DNA of 8,167 nucleotides from Clostridiaceae bacterium UBA5444 (GTDB taxonomy: Bacteria; Bacillota; Clostridia; Clostridiales; Oxobacteraceae), in assembly GCA_002426575.1 (NCBI GenBank), contig DIRE01000090.1, positions 1,141 through 9,307 of the forward strand, written 5' to 3'. Shown here one piece after another: positions 5,692 through 8,167 of the stretch; position 1 is the stretch's first letter, and every line of letters starts with the position of its first letter. The position numbers and the translations under genes are program-made. Below the pieces are notes generated by a model. It did not search any database and was not told the origin of the DNA. It saw nothing but the letters and a program-made list of their open reading frames with translations.

Positions 5692-7893
5692 CTAACAAAT
5701 TTCATTTTGGCACATAAGCTTTGTCTGCTCCATAACAGTGTCTACTGCTTTAGCAGTTTTATCTGGTGGATAGCCATATTTCTTGAGCAGCCTTTTAATT
5801 GTCATTTTCATCTTTGCCTGGACACTTTCACGGATTGCCCAATCAACACTTATATTATTTTTTATAGACTGAGTTAAGTCTCTTGCTATTTGTTTGAGGA
5901 TGTCCTCGCCCATTATCTCCCTTGCCGATTCATTATCTGCCAAGGCGTCATAGAAGGCTAGTTCATCAGGAGTTAATCCAGTACTTTCACCACGTTTCTC
6001 CGCTTTACTAATCTGTTTTGCAAGCTCAATAAGTTCCATAATGACCTGTGTGGTTTCAATGGTCTTATTCTGATACTTTCTAATAGCAGCTTCTAGCAAT
6101 TCGGAGAATTTCTTAGACTGCACAAGATTTTTCCTTGAGAAAGTTTTTATGCTTCCCTTAAGGAGTCTGTTTAAAAGCTCAACTGCAAGGTTCTTCTGCT
6201 TCATGCCCTTCACTTCTTCAAGGAACTCATCAGAAAGTATAGCTATATTGGGCTTAGAAAGCCCCACTGAACCAAGTATATCAATTACTTCATTTGAAGA
6301 AATCGACTTAGAGATCAGCTGGTTTAATTCGTTGTCAAGCTGAGAAGTTGTTTTCTTCTTATTATCATCACTAATCATTTTAACAAGGCTCGCCTTTACT
6401 GCTTTATGGAATCCAACCTCCACATTTAGACTCTCAGCAACATCGGTTGTAGCGCAAAGAGAATATGCCCTGGCCATTTCCGTTACTAGCTTTATATAAT
6501 CGTTTTTTCTATCTTCACGAAGTCCAATAATATAGTCCATAGTTTCAACAATAGCCTGCATCAAGTTATGTCCTCTCATAGGCTTATCTATATACATGGT
6601 ATGCATGCTTGGAACATCAAAACCTGTTAGCCACATATCGCGGACAATAACAAGCTTTAATTCATCATCTTCATCCTTCATTCGTTTAGCTAATGTCTCC
6701 CTACTGGCTTTAGTCCCTATAAAAGGTTGCCATTCCGCCGGATCAGATGAACTTCCTGTCATAACTACCTTAATTTTACCCTTCATTAAATCATCACTAT
6801 GCCAATCAGGGCGCAGTTCTATAATCTGTTTATAGAGATCAATAATAATTCGACGGCTCATAGCAACAATCATAGCTTTGCCGCCTTCATTTTCCTGTGC
6901 TTGATCCCGTTTTTCAAAATGCTCAACAATATCTTTTGCTATCTGTTTTACCCTCTCCTCAGCACCAACAATAGCTTCAAGCCTTGCCCATTTGCTCTTA
7001 AGCTTTTCTTTTTGACTGTATTCCTGGTACTCGGTGATTTCTTCATATTCAGTATCAACATTAGGTTTCATTTCTTCGGGTAATTCAAGTTTTGCGATTC
7101 TACTTTCATGGAATATTTTAACTGTGGCACCATCTTCCACAGCCCTTGTCATATCATAGATATCAATGTAATCCCCAAAAACAGCACGTGTATTTTTATC
7201 AGCCAATTCTATAGGTGTTCCCGTAAAGCCTATAAATGAGGCATTAGGCATACTGTCACGCATATATTTAGCATATCCGTATTTAACCTCTGCTTCATTA
7301 TCCCCTTTTACAACATCTGCGCCAAAGCCATATTGGCTGCGATGGGCTTCATCTGCCATAACTATGACATTCTTTCGATCAGTTAAAACCATACTACTAT
7401 AATCTACTGAACCTTCAGCCACCTTATCTAATACATCGTATGAAGTTTTATCTTCCTTTACTTCATTATCAGATGGTGCAAACTTTTGTATGGTTGTAAA
7501 GATAATGCCTCCACTGGTACGGTTATTTAGCAGTTCTCTTAAATTAGCTCTGTCTGTAGCCTGCACTGGTGTATTTCTTAGAATATCCTTACTTTTTAAG
7601 AATGTCCCATAGAGCTGATCATCTAGATCATTTCTATCTGTAATGACAACAATAGTAGGATTTTCAAGTTCCTTGTCTATAACTAGTTTTCCAGCATAAA
7701 ATACCATAGAAAGGCTTTTCCCACTTCCCTGTGTATGCCATACAACGCCTATTCTTCTATCTCCATTCTCCATAGTTGCACGCTCTGTGCTCTCAACTGC
7801 TTTATTAACTGCATTATACTGATGATACCCAGCTAATATTTTAATAGTTTGCATTGTTTGCAGGTGGAATTCCATACTTTCAGCGCGCATCAT
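5692..7893 (-). pseudogene. hsdR: Type I restriction enzyme HsdR, N-terminally truncated and internally deleted
   Basis: About 733 codons remain of an enzyme that is usually around 1000 residues. It is the ATP-driven DNA translocase and nuclease subunit of type I R-M. Present are the GYHQYNAVNKAV element before the motor (residues 22-33), Walker A TQGSGKS (54-60), VVITDRNDLDDQL (82-94), DEAH (181-184), FTGTP (223-227), AMIVAMSRR (340-348), motif V WLTGFDVPSMHTMYIDKPMR, and a full C-terminal helical region of the DUF3387 type ending KYGYPPDKTAKAVDTVMEQT. Missing are the whole N-terminal PD-(D/E)XK nuclease region and, at residues 445-450, helicase motif VI. Where relatives read QAIARVNRVF..., this one jumps from MRGHNLMQAI straight to VETMDYIIGL, skipping perhaps 80 residues. 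The first Met has no credible Shine-Dalgarno and overlaps the hsdM remnant by 14 bp in another frame. The product should neither cut nor translocate normally. Confidence 0.85.
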
Positions 7894-8167
7894 CCTGAAT
7901 TAAGGTATAGTCGTTTACATTAAATGGAGGATTTGCAAGTACAAAATCTGATCTCAAGTTTTTATGAAGATCATTACCGAAAGTATCTGCATCCCTTTCT
8001 CCTAAATTACCATCTATACCACGGATAGCCAGGTTCATTTTGCATAGTCTCCAAGTTACAGCAGTATATTCCTGCCCGAATATGTGAATATCATCTTTTC
8101 TTCCTTGATTCTCTTCAACAAATCTTTGAGATTGAACAAACATACCTCCGGATCCACAGCAGGGGTC
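7880..8167 (-). pseudogene. hsdM: Type I modification methyltransferase HsdM, internal fragment
   Basis: The frame is open to the right edge, so the gene begins outside the window. The visible part reads DPCCGSGGMFVQSQRFVEEN, which contains the SAM-binding motif I (D/N-P-x-x-G-S-G-G). It continues through TWRLCKMNLAIRGIDGNLGE and DADTFGNDLHKNL to the N6-adenine catalytic motif NPPF (7922-7933). Normal HsdM proteins go on for over 200 residues with NISDWGGE... and a C-terminal domain that contacts HsdS. Here the text departs after NPPFNVND into YTLIQDDAR and a stop at 7880. The next recognisable sequence is the middle of HsdR, so the end of hsdM, all of hsdS (if it lay between them) and the start of hsdR are gone. 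Identity is secure; loss of function is inferred from the missing parts. Confidence 0.9.

Noticed and set aside
5692..8167. A functional type I restriction-modification system
   Set aside because: There is no hsdS, HsdM stops after NPPF, and HsdR lacks its nuclease region and motif VI.
1..8167. CRISPR arrays, tRNA or rRNA genes, insertion sequences or attachment sites
   Set aside because: I saw no regularly spaced repeats, cloverleaf-like segments, transposase motifs or flanking terminal repeats.

Overview
The window suggests a low-GC Gram-positive bacterium, most likely a clostridium or a close relative. The DNA is AT-rich, the ribosome binding sites are strong GGAGG types, there is a textbook sigma-A promoter, and GTG/TTG starts are used. 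Every gene I can support lies on the minus strand, so transcription runs from right to left.

Right third (about 5692-8167): the remains of a type I restriction-modification locus. The window edge cuts into hsdM just before its SAM-binding motif, and hsdM stops right after its catalytic NPPF motif. Next comes an hsdR that lacks its N-terminal nuclease region and appears to have an in-frame deletion removing helicase motif VI. No hsdS lies between them. I read this as a locus broken by at least two deletions (or a mis-assembly), not a working R-M system.

Middle (about 1189-5673): the most interesting part, a tightly packed operon. In transcription order it holds a 164-residue protein of unknown function; a small, apparently frameshifted reading frame of about 48 residues; a large GHKL-type (MORC/MutL-like) ATPase with a Q/N repeat linker; a 288-residue protein of unknown function; and a DUF6339-type protein. 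The last three genes overlap or nearly touch (17-bp and 4-bp overlaps), which suggests one translationally coupled unit. The DUF6339 gene breaks at a run of seven A residues. Past the break the reading continues coherently in the next frame into a ParB-like domain, and possibly, after a second shift, into a further tail. A GHKL ATPase with uncharacterised partners beside restriction genes looks like an anti-phage or DNA-processing defence module. I do not recognise it as one of the named systems. The specific function is inference.

Left part (1-960): ordinary metabolic genes. A small cupin protein has its own promoter region (with a TTGAC-GCAA-GTCAA dyad) and a perfect 19-bp hairpin downstream. 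At the left edge, a TTGACA-N17-TACAAT promoter with a repeated operator-like site drives a 31-residue small ORF followed by the first 37 codons of an Old Yellow Enzyme-type NADH:flavin oxidoreductase.

No tRNA, rRNA, CRISPR array or intact mobile element is visible. Several genes carry one-base frame breaks, so sequencing or assembly error must be weighed against real decay or programmed slippage.
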